A DNA stretch of 64,000 bases from contig NZ_JAESDI010000002.1 of assembly GCF_019249215.1 (NCBI RefSeq), positions 62,001-126,000 of the forward strand. The letters run 5' to 3'. The notes beneath the pieces were generated by a model. That model saw only the letters and a program-made list of their open reading frames with translations, was not told the DNA's origin and made no database searches. Positions 18,394-28,255 of this stretch are shown piece after piece. Source of the DNA: Alteromonas lipotrueae. GTDB taxonomy: Bacteria > Pseudomonadota > Gammaproteobacteria > Enterobacterales > Alteromonadaceae. Position numbers and translations under genes: made by a program. The stretch's first letter is position 1; every line of letters starts with the position of its first letter.

Positions 18394-19323
18394 TTATTCA
18401 GATTCTATCTTTTTCGCCTGCTCGCGAATAAAAGTAACGGATGGCGCAAAAAAGGCAGCGCCAGTTTCCGCGTTGGTGAAATCTAACCAGCGGTCATAAT
18501 CTCCATCACCATTGCCGTATATTTGACTATGTAGCATGGCTTTAAAGGGCCTAGCACTGGCCGAGCAACTCACGAACAGTAAACCTTGCGACACCATATC
18601 GCCATACGGCATACCTTGTTTAATCAGCCCTGCTTTACCACTTTCAGTGGTAATTATGTTGGCGCGAACACTATGAGAAGATTCAGATTGTTCTGCACTC
18701 ACTAAGTTATGCTGCTGAGTGGTTCCCATCACTTGTTCTTGCTGCCGTGATGAGAGGCTGTGCCAACGGCGCAAGTCATGTTTGTAGCGCTGTACGTGTA
18801 GATAACTTCCACCGATAAAATCAGGATCGTTTTCATTTATGATGGCAACCTCTCTGCGTTTCATTCCTCGAGGGTTGTCTGCTGCATACAAGTACCCGGT
18901 AAGATCGCGACCATCAAGGTAACGAAAACCACGAATTTGTTCTACCATTTCTACGTGTAATCGAAGTAAATCCATGACCTCAATGCCAATAGCATGGCAA
19001 ATATCTAAACGGTCAGCCCTAATTTGAATAAACAAATCACAGGGCATTGTAGGCGCACTTCTATCTTCACATTGCATATCAGGGAAAGGCATCAGTTCTA
19101 CTGGAATTAAGCCTGGGTACACTTCAGTCCAATAGCCAGTTCCAATAGCCACAACACCGGTCACCATAGCTTCGTAATGCTCAGACTCAAAGTGTTCGAA
19201 TATATCTAACACGCGGGCAAGCTTCGCCCTTACCGCCTCACTATCGTCATCAATAACGTTAAGCAGTAAATATTGCGCATGTAAATTAGGTTCTGCGCAA
19301 ATCCCTTTTTGTGGTTGTGTCAT
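18394..19323 (-). CDS. DyP-type (dye-decolorising) heme peroxidase
   Basis: The 309-residue protein belongs to the bacterial DyP/YfeX group. The signature GxxDG region appears as GFRYLDGRDLTGY with the catalytic Asp, and the expected proximal heme His is in SSHSVRANI. An Arg and aromatic-rich C-terminal part (RPFKAMLHSQIYG) follows. No signal peptide is present, so it acts in the cytoplasm or is loaded into an encapsulin, whose gene is not seen here. The ATG at 19323 has an AAGAG site 5 bases upstream and is preferred over a GTG at 19329. It lies 50 bases after the gamma-glutamyltransferase gene and may share its transcript. Confidence 0.9.
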   Translation of the reverse strand: MTQPQKGICAEPNLHAQYLLLNVIDDDSEAVRAKLARVLDIFEHFESEHYEAMVTGVVAIGTGYWTEVYPGLIPVELMPFPDMQCEDRSAPTMPCDLFIQIRADRLDICHAIGIEVMDLLRLHVEMVEQIRGFRYLDGRDLTGYLYAADNPRGMKRREVAIINENDPDFIGGSYLHVQRYKHDLRRWHSLSSRQQEQVMGTTQQHNLVSAEQSESSHSVRANIITTESGKAGLIKQGMPYGDMVSQGLLFVSCSASARPFKAMLHSQIYGNGDGDYDRWLDFTNAETGAAFFAPSVTFIREQAKKIESE

Positions 19324-19373
19324 GGGCACTCTTATTGTTATTTAACCATGGCGAACAATGATACGAGTGTGTA

Positions 19374-21053
19374 TTAATAACCCGCAGCTTGTCCATCTTT
19401 TCGGCTTTCAGAAGCCCCAAAGTAAACGTTGCGCTTATCATCCCACATAATTGCCTGATAGCCCCCAAAAGCACCAACAACGCGACGCAATGTGTGACCT
19501 CGCTCCATTAACTCTCGCTGTACTGTCTCATCAAATCCTGATTCAAGACTGATATAACCGCCATCAAGCATTAACTTGCCTGTTGGCGAACTAGAGCCGC
19601 TGTGCAAAATACGCGGAGCATCACCCGCTTCTTGCAAATTCATACCAAAATCGAGCATGTTCACAATAATTTGCGCATGCATTTGAGGTTGAGTACCTCC
19701 GCCCATTACACCAAAGCTTAAAAACGGCGCACCATTACGAGTAACAAATGCAGGGATAATGGTGTGAAATGGGCGTTTTTCAGGCTTAAGCTCGTTGAAA
19801 TGACCTTCTTCTAAGGTAAACATCTCCCCACGATTTTGCAGCACAAAACCAAGCCCTGGGGGTGTCATCCCTGATCCCATACCGCGATAGTTACTTTGAA
19901 TTAGCGATACCATGTTACCGTCTTTATCGGCCACCGTTAAATAAACTGTATCACCATCGTAAATACCTGCGTCTACACGTTCTGCGGCTTTATCGCCGTT
20001 AATAAGCTGCTGACGTTCAGTGGCGTAATCTTTGGAAATTAACCACTCAACTGGAATGTCGTTAAATGCGGGATCAGCATAAAACTTTGCGCGATCTTCA
20101 AATGCTAACTTTTTCGCTTCCACAAAGGTATGAATATACTCGGCAGAATTAAAGCCCATGCCTTCGATGTCATAGCGCTCTAATATATTGAGTATTTGTA
20201 ATGCCGCAATACCCTGCCCATTAGGGGGAAGCTCCCATACATCGTAGCCGCGATAATTTGCTGATACCGGCTCTACCCATTCTGACGTATGCGACGCTAA
20301 ATCAGCATAAGAAAGGTAGCCACCTTGCGATTTCATATAGGCGTCAATATTTTGCGCAATGTCACCCTTATAAAAAGCATCTCGCCCGCCGGTTGCCATT
20401 TTTTCGTAGGTTACCGCGAGGCCAGGATTCTTAAAAACATCCCCTTTTTTGGGGACTTTCCCATTAATAAGAAACGTTTCTGCAAACCCATCGTAATGAC
20501 CTATTCTTTCGTTGTTCATTGCTAAGTAATAAGCAACCAATTCAGAAACAGGAAAACCATTTTTAGCATATTCAATGGCCGGCGTGAGCAAAGCCGTCAT
20601 AGGTAACTTGCCAAACTTTTCATGTAGCATAAACCAGCCATCTACTGCCCCAGGCACAGACACTGGCAGTGGGCCAAATTTAGGTATTTGCGCTAAACCT
20701 CTATCGTTAAACACTTGTTTGGTCAGCAGCTTTGGAGAGCGGCCCGATGCATTTAACCCAACTAGCTTGTTTTCCTTTGCATCCCACACCATTGCGAATA
20801 GATCGCCACCTACCCCCGCTCCTGTGGGCTCAACAAGCCCCAGCATAGCGTTAGCAGCAATGGCGGCATCTACGGCACTTCCACCGCGTTTAAGAATATC
20901 AAGAGCCACTTGGGTAGCAAGAGGCTGGCTTGTCGCAGCCATACCATGTTGAGCAATAACTTCTGAACGACTCGCAAACGGCGCGCCGGTAACCCTATCG
21001 TACCCATAAGCCATTTGACTGACACACAGTAGTAACAAACATCGCAACAGCAT
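19374..21053 (-). CDS. ggt: Gamma-glutamyltransferase (glutathione hydrolase family)
   Basis: The 559-residue precursor has a signal peptide (MLLRCLLLLCVSQMAYG) for export to the periplasm. GGT-family enzymes cleave themselves into large and small subunits at a Thr, which becomes the nucleophile; here the likely site is in DGDTVYLTVADKDGN (about residue 360). Other family signatures are GGSAVDAAIAANAMLGLVEP, GAGVGGDLFAM, the LQNRGEMF motif and FGVMGGGTQPQ. It removes gamma-glutamyl groups from glutathione or related peptides. The ribosome binding site is AGGAAAG. The variant resembles the broad acylase/GGT-like group, so glutathione as substrate is not certain. Confidence 0.9.
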   Translation of the reverse strand: MLLRCLLLLCVSQMAYGYDRVTGAPFASRSEVIAQHGMAATSQPLATQVALDILKRGGSAVDAAIAANAMLGLVEPTGAGVGGDLFAMVWDAKENKLVGLNASGRSPKLLTKQVFNDRGLAQIPKFGPLPVSVPGAVDGWFMLHEKFGKLPMTALLTPAIEYAKNGFPVSELVAYYLAMNNERIGHYDGFAETFLINGKVPKKGDVFKNPGLAVTYEKMATGGRDAFYKGDIAQNIDAYMKSQGGYLSYADLASHTSEWVEPVSANYRGYDVWELPPNGQGIAALQILNILERYDIEGMGFNSAEYIHTFVEAKKLAFEDRAKFYADPAFNDIPVEWLISKDYATERQQLINGDKAAERVDAGIYDGDTVYLTVADKDGNMVSLIQSNYRGMGSGMTPPGLGFVLQNRGEMFTLEEGHFNELKPEKRPFHTIIPAFVTRNGAPFLSFGVMGGGTQPQMHAQIIVNMLDFGMNLQEAGDAPRILHSGSSSPTGKLMLDGGYISLESGFDETVQRELMERGHTLRRVVGAFGGYQAIMWDDKRNVYFGASESRKDGQAAGY

Positions 21054-21152
21054 GATTTACTTTCCTAATAAGAGAACAAACCTAATGTAGCATTATTGCT
21101 AACTAAGTAAATTATCAATAGTTTAGCGTTATTTTTAACTTTATGAAAAACG

Positions 21153-21178
21153 AAAAAAGCCCCGCAGATGCGGGGCTT
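21153..21178 (-). terminator. Rho-independent terminator of glnK-amtB
   Basis: A 9-bp stem (AAGCCCCGC at 21157-21165 with GCGGGGCTT at 21170-21178) has a 4-base loop. The minus-strand transcript then runs into six U residues (A-run 21153-21158). It separates amtB from ggt. Confidence 0.88.
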
Positions 21179-21236
21179 AAGATTGGTGATACAGGCATTA
21201 TCGTTATTATAAGTAATTTTGCCTGTTCAGACTTCC

Positions 21237-22484
21237 TTACGTACGGCCGTTGGTGAAGTCAGGATAAGCTTCCAGACCACATTCACTCATATCAACACCG
21301 TCGAATTCTTCTTCTTCAGTTACACGAACACCAATAACGGCTTTAATCGCTAACCAAACAACTAGGCTTACTACAAACACCCAAACAAAGATGGTAGCAG
21401 CACCAATTAACTGACCCACAATGCTTGAACCGTCGTTAGTGAATGGAACAAGGATAAGACCAAGTAAACCAACCACACCGTGAACAGAGATCGCACCTAC
21501 TGGATCATCAATTTTAAGTTTATCTAACGCTACAATGCTTAGTACTACTAAGATACCACCAAGGCCACCGAATAAGGTTGCTTGAAGCGGAGTAGGCGTT
21601 GAAGGCTCAGCGGTAATTGCTACCAAACCAGCTAGTGCACCGTTAAGGGCCATAGTTAGGTCAGCTTTGCCGAACATAATGCGTGCTAAGATAAGCGCTG
21701 CAATACAACCACCAGCTGCTGCGGCGTTAGTATTCATAAATACAATCGCAACCGCGTTTGCACTTTCAACTGTAGCAGTAGCAAGTACTGAACCACCGTT
21801 AAAGCCAAACCACCCCATCCATAAAATGAATGTACCTAGCGTAGCAAGTGGAAGGTTAGCACCTGGAATAGCGTTAACTTTACCATCAGCAGTATATTTG
21901 CCTTTACGAGCACCGAGTACCAGGACACCAGCTAGCGCTGCAGCAGCACCTGCCATATGAACAATACCAGAACCTGCAAAGTCAGAGAAACCAAGGTCAC
22001 CAAGGGTGTACATGCCAAATACAGCTTCACCGCCCCACGTCCAAGCACCTTCCATCGGATAGATGAAACCAGTCATTACAACAGCGAATGCTAAGAAAGC
22101 CCAAAGCTTCATACGCTCAGCCACTGCACCCGAAACAATAGACATTGCCGTTGCAACGAATACTACTTGGAAAAAGAAGTCAGCAGAAGGTGCATACGTT
22201 GCTGCATCTTCAGCAACACCTGTTGCGCCGTCACCCATAATTCCACCTAGGAACGGGCTCCACTCGCCGCCGCCATACATGATGCCGTAGCCGCAAATCA
22301 TATACATGGTGCTAGCAATGGCAAATAACGCGATATTTTTAGTTAGAATTTCTGTCGTGTTTTTAGCGCGTACTAAACCAGCTTCTAGCATGGCGAAACC
22401 TGCCGCCATCCACATAACTAGTGCACCGCAGATTAAGAAGTAAAAGGTATCAAGTGCATACCCGAGTTCAAATGTAATTTCCAT
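21237..22484 (-). CDS. amtB: Ammonium transporter
   Basis: The 415-residue inner-membrane channel of the Amt/Rh family conducts ammonium when nitrogen is scarce. About eleven transmembrane helices are visible. The twin pore histidines are the His in GSGIVHMAGAAAALAG and the His in ISVHGVVGLLGLI. The long GIMYGGGEW and FNGGSVLA segments are family-typical. A GGAG site precedes the ATG. It lies 32 bases after glnK, the conserved glnK-amtB pair in which GlnK plugs the channel when nitrogen is plentiful. Confidence 0.95.
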   Translation of the reverse strand: MEITFELGYALDTFYFLICGALVMWMAAGFAMLEAGLVRAKNTTEILTKNIALFAIASTMYMICGYGIMYGGGEWSPFLGGIMGDGATGVAEDAATYAPSADFFFQVVFVATAMSIVSGAVAERMKLWAFLAFAVVMTGFIYPMEGAWTWGGEAVFGMYTLGDLGFSDFAGSGIVHMAGAAAALAGVLVLGARKGKYTADGKVNAIPGANLPLATLGTFILWMGWFGFNGGSVLATATVESANAVAIVFMNTNAAAAGGCIAALILARIMFGKADLTMALNGALAGLVAITAEPSTPTPLQATLFGGLGGILVVLSIVALDKLKIDDPVGAISVHGVVGLLGLILVPFTNDGSSIVGQLIGAATIFVWVFVVSLVVWLAIKAVIGVRVTEEEEFDGVDMSECGLEAYPDFTNGRT

Positions 22485-22516
22485 TATGCTTTTCTCCGCA
22501 AATTAATCGTTTTGGC

Positions 22517-22963
<447 letters not shown>

Positions 22964-22994
22964 CTAAAATGATGTGCATTTTATTTACATTTAA

Positions 22995-23011
22995 CGCACA
23001 ATATTGGTGCA
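22995..23011. promoter_or_regulatory. Predicted NtrC binding site
   Basis: The minus strand reads TGCACCAATATTGTGCG, an inverted repeat GCAC-N7-GTGC. It has the same architecture as the strong NtrC site of E. coli glnA (TGCACCAACATGGTGCT, from memory). It is 64 bases upstream of the -24 element, a normal enhancer distance. Confidence 0.7.
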
Positions 23012-23079
23012 TTGCGCCATCAATGCCCATTTTTGGAGCGTGGTGAGGTAAAATAACTGAAATTAGCGATGAAATTAGG

Positions 23080-23910
23080 ATGGAACTAATTAGTCACGAA
23101 GCAGGTCAGTTAATAGGTATGACAAATATCACCCCTTCCATAGAGCTCAACTATGCGCCTGAACGTGCGCAGTTTTTTCGTGCAAGCAATAAGAGAAAAC
23201 TCGCAAAAGGCTTACTTATCTCAACCCTTTTACACCTGATTGGGTTAGCAATAGTCATTTTCTCCACAACATTTGAAAGCGGCGTAACACCTGTACAAAA
23301 ACCTGCTCCCATTAGTGCAACCTTGTATTTCCCGCCCGTTAGCGTAAAGCAGCCTGTTATCAGCCCAGCTGACCAGGTAGAAGCTGAGCCGAAGGTAGAC
23401 GTTACTCCCCCCCCTGAAAATGACGCTTCTGCAAAAGACACTTCCAGAATAGACAAGCCGATTGCAACCCCACGCACATCGAGTCCTTCAGTGGAGGAAA
23501 ATCCAGTACAAGAAACTCAATTACCAGAAAAGATGACTATTGATAGCAATGCGACCAACAATGATGCCGCAGTTAGGAACCAAAAAGCTGGTAGCTTAAA
23601 TTTATCTCCTCGGGCAGGTGCCGCCCAATTTTTCAATCAACGAGAGCAGGAAGTGGTAGCTGAAGAAGGTTTGCGAGCTGCCAAAGCCCATAGACAAAAA
23701 ATACAAAGCCCTGACCTTGTTGATACCAGAAAAGGCGAAGAGGATAAAAGCTTTGATGCAAGACCAGTGAAAAAAGTAAACTGCTCTGGTACAACAAATA
23801 AAACCCTTACTATTTTAAGTGGTATTACGGGCGGTACGCTTGAGTGCAGCAAGGGCAGCGATTATGAGCGTTTCATCGATGAACGCGTCGCTAAAAAGCC
23901 ATCGAAATAA
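23080..23910 (+). CDS. Protein with TonB-like N-terminus, function unknown
   Basis: The 276-residue protein (or 263 if started at the ATG at 23119; neither start has a good ribosome binding site) has one transmembrane helix (about 45-63: LLISTLLHLIGLAIVIFS). A Pro/Glu/Ser-rich periplasmic stretch (about 70-165) follows, as in TonB or TolA. The C-terminus (about 175-276) has a charged helix with FFNQREQEVVAEEGLRAAK, then two Cys residues (VNCSGTT and TLECSKG) that could form a disulfide. It lacks the TonB C-terminal fold, and no exbB/exbD genes are near. It is transcribed away from glnK. Confidence 0.6.
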   Translation: MELISHEAGQLIGMTNITPSIELNYAPERAQFFRASNKRKLAKGLLISTLLHLIGLAIVIFSTTFESGVTPVQKPAPISATLYFPPVSVKQPVISPADQVEAEPKVDVTPPPENDASAKDTSRIDKPIATPRTSSPSVEENPVQETQLPEKMTIDSNATNNDAAVRNQKAGSLNLSPRAGAAQFFNQREQEVVAEEGLRAAKAHRQKIQSPDLVDTRKGEEDKSFDARPVKKVNCSGTTNKTLTILSGITGGTLECSKGSDYERFIDERVAKKPSK

Positions 23911-23927
23911 CGAATCAAAAAACTACG

Positions 23928-24809
23928 CTACTGCGCGCTTGCCACTCGCCGATGTCGACGTTTTATAATTAGCGCAGGTACAGCATTGCTAATTACCGCG
24001 CCCAGCATAATAAGTGCAATTGCCATTGTAATTGCGCCAGACAGTGTACTTATTCCAAATAGAAATAGTGCAATACTGGAAATGACTGGTGTGGCAAAGC
24101 TTAGGCTTGCTAACAACTGGCGATTACCAAATTTAAGCCCAATATCCCATAGGTAAAACGCGCCGCCTACAGGCCCCAAACCTAATAATATGGCACTTAC
24201 CCAGACGGTAAATGAAAGGTCCCAATGGCCTGACTCAAGGGTTAAATGGGAACCCAGCGCCAATATTGCTACTGCAATCGATATCCAGCCAATGTCTTCA
24301 ACATCGCTTTTAGTGCCAGCCATAAACCACGAATAACCCGACCAAATTAAGGCGCAAATAAATGCCAGCCCATAGCCTAGTGTATATTCGCTGTTAAAGT
24401 GAATGCTTTCACCCCCTGTGACTAAAATTCCGCAACCAACAAACCCTAGTGCCCCCCCTATCACGGCAAACGCCCGTTGATGCGCATTAGCCACAGCAAT
24501 ACCGAGCAGCAGTGGCCAAAGGTAGGCAATAAGGCTTGCTTCGATGGGCGGTGCGTAGCGAAGGGCAAGGAAATAACAAAAGTGAAATCCAAATAGACCA
24601 CAGGTAGCCACTATCCATTGGGTAAGTGTTAATTTAGGCAATTTGTATAAAGATTCTCGCTTGATTAGTCGCTTTATAAAAAGCAATAAAGCAGAAACTG
24701 AAAAGCAGATGAAAAGTAACTGGAAAGGCGGCACTGACGATGCGTAAACACCCAATACAGCTAATACGCCCCACGAAATGATGGCCACAAGCCCTATAAA
24801 CGTTGCCAT
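23928..24809 (-). CDS. EamA/DMT family transporter (YddG-like)
   Basis: The 293-residue protein has ten hydrophobic helices in two EamA repeats (about 1-135 and 140-280). The pattern FHFCYFLALRYAPPIEASLIAYLWPLLL is typical of the aromatic amino-acid exporter YddG subgroup. LGPVGGAFYLWDIGLKFGN is the matching segment in the second repeat. It probably exports amino acids or similar small metabolites from the cytoplasm. An AraC-type regulator lies upstream on the same strand, 214 bases away, and could control it. The substrate is inferred only from subgroup resemblance. Confidence 0.82.
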   Translation of the reverse strand: MATFIGLVAIISWGVLAVLGVYASSVPPFQLLFICFSVSALLLFIKRLIKRESLYKLPKLTLTQWIVATCGLFGFHFCYFLALRYAPPIEASLIAYLWPLLLGIAVANAHQRAFAVIGGALGFVGCGILVTGGESIHFNSEYTLGYGLAFICALIWSGYSWFMAGTKSDVEDIGWISIAVAILALGSHLTLESGHWDLSFTVWVSAILLGLGPVGGAFYLWDIGLKFGNRQLLASLSFATPVISSIALFLFGISTLSGAITMAIALIMLGAVISNAVPALIIKRRHRRVASAQ

Positions 24810-25023
24810 TACTTGCCTATTGTTAAAAGTTAAGAAGCCTAAGCATAACCGTAATTGTATATTCTATCTGTGCAGAAAAGGCGGTGTGGTTGATTTAAAA
24901 GCCTGATTTTCAGTTAAACTTTGCTGCGTTAATGAATACTACGCTTTCAAATATTTTGCGGGCAAATACTACTCGAATAAATACTTAGCTAATAAAAGGG
25001 ACTGATCATAGTTACCTTCTTGG

Positions 25024-25767
25024 CTATCGACGTTTAAAGTGTGAGGGCGGCATGCCCAGATGCTGTTTAAACCGACGGGTAAACGCAGACACATCGTCAT
25101 ACCCCACGCTTGCAGCCACCGCAATAATAGGCATATCTGTGTTGCTTAGTAAGGCCCGCGCTTTCTCCATGCGCACATTAATAAGGTATTCCCTTAGCCC
25201 CACCCCAGTAGCGGCTATAAAGCGCTTTTTAAATTGTGTTGCGCCCACACAGGCAATGTTAGCAAGCGACGTGATAGTGTGTGGATAGGCGACATCTTGG
25301 TGAATGCAAGAAAGCACTGGAGCAATACGTTTATCGGTGGCAACACCGCGTTGCTGTTGAGCTAAAAGTGCCGAGAACAAACCTAGCATGGCATCATTTT
25401 CATCATAAGTTATGTGATGTGTTAATTGCACTTCAACGTACGCTAAAAACGCCTGCATGGGTGTGCTTATTCGAAAAATGGGAGCGCCTTTAGCGGGTAA
25501 AGAGCCTTCTGCAAATAAAATGCCGCCAGCAATATTGCCCGGCACCGATTGCAAGTCCGCTACAATGAATTTCGCCAGCTCATCAGCAGTAAAGCCATGA
25601 ATGAACCCAGGCGCGATACAAATACCCTCTCCTACTCCTACACTGCCACTAAAATGATCAAGCGTTATATCGATATGTCCGTTAAGTGGTAACACTAACT
25701 GGTAATAGTCATGAGCATGCATGCACATAGTGCGGGTATACGAACGAATAGATAATGACGGCTTCAC
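25024..25767 (-). CDS. AraC family transcriptional regulator
   Basis: The 247-residue protein has an N-terminal cupin sensor domain (HAHDYYQLVLPLNGHIDITL, IAPGFIHGF). Two helix-turn-helix units form the C-terminal half (about 150-247: SLANIACVGATQFKKRF and IIAVAASVGYDDVSAFTRRFKQHLGMPPSHFK). Such cupin-AraC proteins often regulate a neighbouring transporter. Here the DMT exporter is downstream on the same strand and the DUF808 gene diverges 172 bases away; either could be its target. The inducer is unknown. Confidence 0.9.
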   Translation of the reverse strand: MKPSLSIRSYTRTMCMHAHDYYQLVLPLNGHIDITLDHFSGSVGVGEGICIAPGFIHGFTADELAKFIVADLQSVPGNIAGGILFAEGSLPAKGAPIFRISTPMQAFLAYVEVQLTHHITYDENDAMLGLFSALLAQQQRGVATDKRIAPVLSCIHQDVAYPHTITSLANIACVGATQFKKRFIAATGVGLREYLINVRMEKARALLSNTDMPIIAVAASVGYDDVSAFTRRFKQHLGMPPSHFKRR

Positions 25768-25939
25768 GTTACCTCACAGGTATGCATAGTTGCTTTAAAT
25801 TAACCACCCCCTGTTAAACGTAATTGGGGCACAAAAACTCAATATATTAAAAATTAGCTATTACTTTTTATACCTTAACATTGCCAACCTATGACAGTGC
25901 AACGTATGCTGCATTTTTAGTTTTTTAAAGGAATGTGAT

Positions 25940-26854
25940 GTGGCCGCTGCGAACTTATTAGCCCTTCTCGATGATATCGCAACATTGATGGATGACATTG
26001 CTGTTATGTCGAAAGTGGCAGCAAAGAAAACTGCTGGAGTACTGGGTGATGATTTGGCGCTTAACGCTAACCAAGTGCAAGGGGTGAAAGCTGATAGAGA
26101 ATTACCCGTTGTTTGGGCAGTAGCGAAAGGCTCATTGCTAAATAAAGTTATCTTGGTCCCTGCCGCCCTCCTTATTAGCGCTTTTGTGCCCTCGTTAATC
26201 ACGGTACTTCTTGTACTAGGCGGGCTTTATTTGTGCTTTGAAGGGGCCGAAAAGTTGCTCCACAAATACTTACCTCATGATGATGAGTCAGCAGAACGTG
26301 AAGCGAGAATAAATGCCCTTGCTGATGAAAAAGTGGATATGGTCGCGTTTGAAAAAGAGAAAATTAAAGGCGCTATTCGTACCGACTTCATTCTTTCAGC
26401 GGAAATTATTGTGATTGCACTAGGTAGCGTAACAGATGCGACTTTTACCACCCAGGTAGGCGTATTGGTGGCCCTAAGCATTGCTATTACGGTAGGGGTT
26501 TACGGGCTGGTTGCTGGTATTGTCAAAATGGATGATGTAGGGCTGTATTTACTGCGTAAATCACTCACGGGTACCATGAACACCCTACAACGCTTCTTTG
26601 GTCGGGCACTGTTAATTGCCGCGCCCATTTTAATGAAAACCCTTGCAATAGTTGGCACCATTGCCATGTTTTTGGTGGGCGGCGGTATTCTTACTCACAA
26701 CATTAGTTTTCTGCATCACGCCGCAGTGTGGTTCAGCGAACTCGCGCCATCTATAACTACCGTAATGGCGATTGCTGCCGATGGTCTTGCGGGTTTAGTC
26801 GCTGGCGCGATTTTGGCTGTAGTCGCAACTATTATCAGTCGCCTACGCAAATAG
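25940..26854 (+). CDS. DUF808 family inner-membrane protein (YedI-like)
   Basis: The 304-residue protein begins at a GTG ([20 protein letters not shown]) with an AAAGGA site 8 bases upstream. The N-terminal segment [38 protein letters not shown] is the hallmark of the DUF808/YedI family. It is followed by about eight membrane helices in the remainder and a charged loop around residues 115-140. The family's function is unknown. It is a single-gene unit ending in a clear terminator. Confidence 0.9.
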   Translation: MAAANLLALLDDIATLMDDIAVMSKVAAKKTAGVLGDDLALNANQVQGVKADRELPVVWAVAKGSLLNKVILVPAALLISAFVPSLITVLLVLGGLYLCFEGAEKLLHKYLPHDDESAEREARINALADEKVDMVAFEKEKIKGAIRTDFILSAEIIVIALGSVTDATFTTQVGVLVALSIAITVGVYGLVAGIVKMDDVGLYLLRKSLTGTMNTLQRFFGRALLIAAPILMKTLAIVGTIAMFLVGGGILTHNISFLHHAAVWFSELAPSITTVMAIAADGLAGLVAGAILAVVATIISRLRK

Positions 26855-26862
26855 TAAATATT

Positions 26863-26886
26863 AAGGGGCAACTTTATTGCCCCTTT
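26863..26886 (+). terminator. Rho-independent terminator after the DUF808 gene
   Basis: AAGGGGCAA (26863-26871) pairs with TTGCCCCTT (26877-26885) around a 5-base loop. The T-run is short. Confidence 0.7.
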
Positions 26887-27100
26887 AACGCTTTCTATCA
26901 CTTTCCTAGTACTTTCCAACACTCTTCTATGCGCAATGACTCCATGTGAAAGCTAGCCTACGCGTTTTATCGCTGAGAAAGAGAGTCATACCAACGCCTC
27001 AACAATGGGCCCGCTAATACTTGGCTATAAATAGCGACTAAAAACCTCACGCCGAACGTTTTGCGTCATTTTGGTTAACTAGTTAGGCAATTTCACACTG

Positions 27101-27562
27101 CTATTCAATTTTGCTAATTTGAAGTTCTTCTCCAACCAAAGTTAGCCATAACTGAAGAGGAGGCTCCTTGCTGTACTCCAGAATCGACTGGGTTAAAAAT
27201 TCTAAATCTTCACTAGGAACGTCAAAATTCTCTAGGTAGATCATGTACCCAGCCAGATCTGATTTCGATAATTGATGACTTCCAATTAAGAGAACTTTTT
27301 TGTTGTTCAGTAGTGATCTACTATCAAATGGAGCGTGGCCAATAAATGGTGACAAACCTTCAACTTCATTCAGCATCGGGATAGACTGGAATTTCTCCTG
27401 ATAAATTGCGATATGGTAATCATCCCTATTGAAATCTAGTAGCCGAAACAAGGTTATCTCACCATTATCATCGGAGATACTTGCATAATAGCCACCCCAA
27501 GAAATTTCTATATCCACAATTATATACTCTCTTATTTCTTCCGTGTTGTTGGCCCTTTGCAC
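27101..27562 (-). CDS. Orphan protein of unknown function
   Basis: The frame encodes 153 residues from a GTG at 27562. A second GTG at 27517, with AAGAGAG 9 bases upstream, gives 138 residues starting MDIEISWGGYYASISDDNG and is at least as plausible. The product is acidic, rich in aromatic residues and Leu/Ile, without signal peptide or membrane helix. It has no motif I recognise; the composition resembles small immunity-type proteins, but nothing specific supports this. Base composition is more AT-rich than in neighbouring genes and both flanks are non-coding, which suggests a horizontally gained gene. Confidence 0.55.
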   Translation of the reverse strand: MQRANNTEEIREYIIVDIEISWGGYYASISDDNGEITLFRLLDFNRDDYHIAIYQEKFQSIPMLNEVEGLSPFIGHAPFDSRSLLNNKKVLLIGSHQLSKSDLAGYMIYLENFDVPSEDLEFLTQSILEYSKEPPLQLWLTLVGEELQISKIE

Positions 27563-27957
27563 GTCATCGCACGACTTAAAACGTTTGTTAGATAGTCACT
27601 TTTAATTAAGTCTAATACTTTAGATAACTGAGCCAAATATTTATCTTCTTACCTTACAAATATTCTCTGGTTTTCTGCGCCACACTTTAATTTTCACTTC
27701 CCACAATGACGAGCGTTAGTTATTTTGACCAAAACACATCTACAAACTAACTAAATATTAGTTAATTCGTTAATTACGAAAACCTACCTTAAAAACAATA
27801 AAAATAAAATACCATATTAATCATTAACTTAACTAATTATAAAAAGATGGCACATCCCTCGCTATAAACTAATTGTTAATTGATAACGACTTAATAAATA
27901 ACTGCCAAGCAGTCCGATTTAGTGCAGTGACTCACTTTTACTCATAGGAGATGACCC
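27563..27957. other. 395-base AT-rich intergenic region
   Basis: No gene is seen. The stretch is very AT-rich (especially 27720-27900). It contains the inverted repeat TAACTAA-ATA-TTAGTTA at 27748-27764. It presumably holds the promoter of the small exported-protein gene at 27958 and resembles DNA bound by H-NS-like proteins. Confidence 0.5.
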
Positions 27958-28245
27958 ATGTTTACCAACAAAAAATTACTTACTGCGCTGATTCTAAGTA
28001 CTGCATTTACAGCCACCACTGCAATGGCGGATGAACCAACAAGTAACCTAACCTCGCAGACCGATTATTTAGTGGCCAGTGCGATGGCAGATGTAAAGCA
28101 AGATATGACAACAGGCATTACGTACGACGTGTTAACGGCCAGCCATACTTTTGAACCGAACGCGGCAGAAGCAAGCACTTTAATTGCAGATATTACGATT
28201 ACGCCAATGAAAAGTGATGAGTTTCAAAACGATAACGACGCGTAA
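27958..28245 (+). CDS. Small exported protein, function unknown
   Basis: The 95-residue precursor has a clear Sec signal peptide (MFTNKKLLTALILSTAFTATTAMA, cleavage before DEPTSN). The mature protein is acidic, about 71 residues, has no Cys and ends in DEFQNDNDA. No family was recognised. The ribosome binding site AGGAGAT is strong. A 35-codon membrane-peptide gene follows 10 bases after the stop, with its own strong ribosome binding site, so the two form a small operon. Confidence 0.7.
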   Translation: MFTNKKLLTALILSTAFTATTAMADEPTSNLTSQTDYLVASAMADVKQDMTTGITYDVLTASHTFEPNAAEASTLIADITITPMKSDEFQNDNDA

Positions 28246-28255
28246 GGAGGCAGGT

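Noticed and set aside
22995..23011. NtrC-like palindrome considered as a CRP or Fur site
   Set aside because: It lacks TGTGA-N6-TCACA and the GATAAT repeats; it fits GCAC-N7-GTGC far better and lies before glnK.
27080..27600. GTTAGGC and GTTAGAT sites on either side of the orphan gene, resembling integron attC core sites
   Set aside because: The matching RYYYAAC partners and the hairpin arms expected 60-140 bases away are absent; the sites are short enough to occur by chance in AT-rich DNA.
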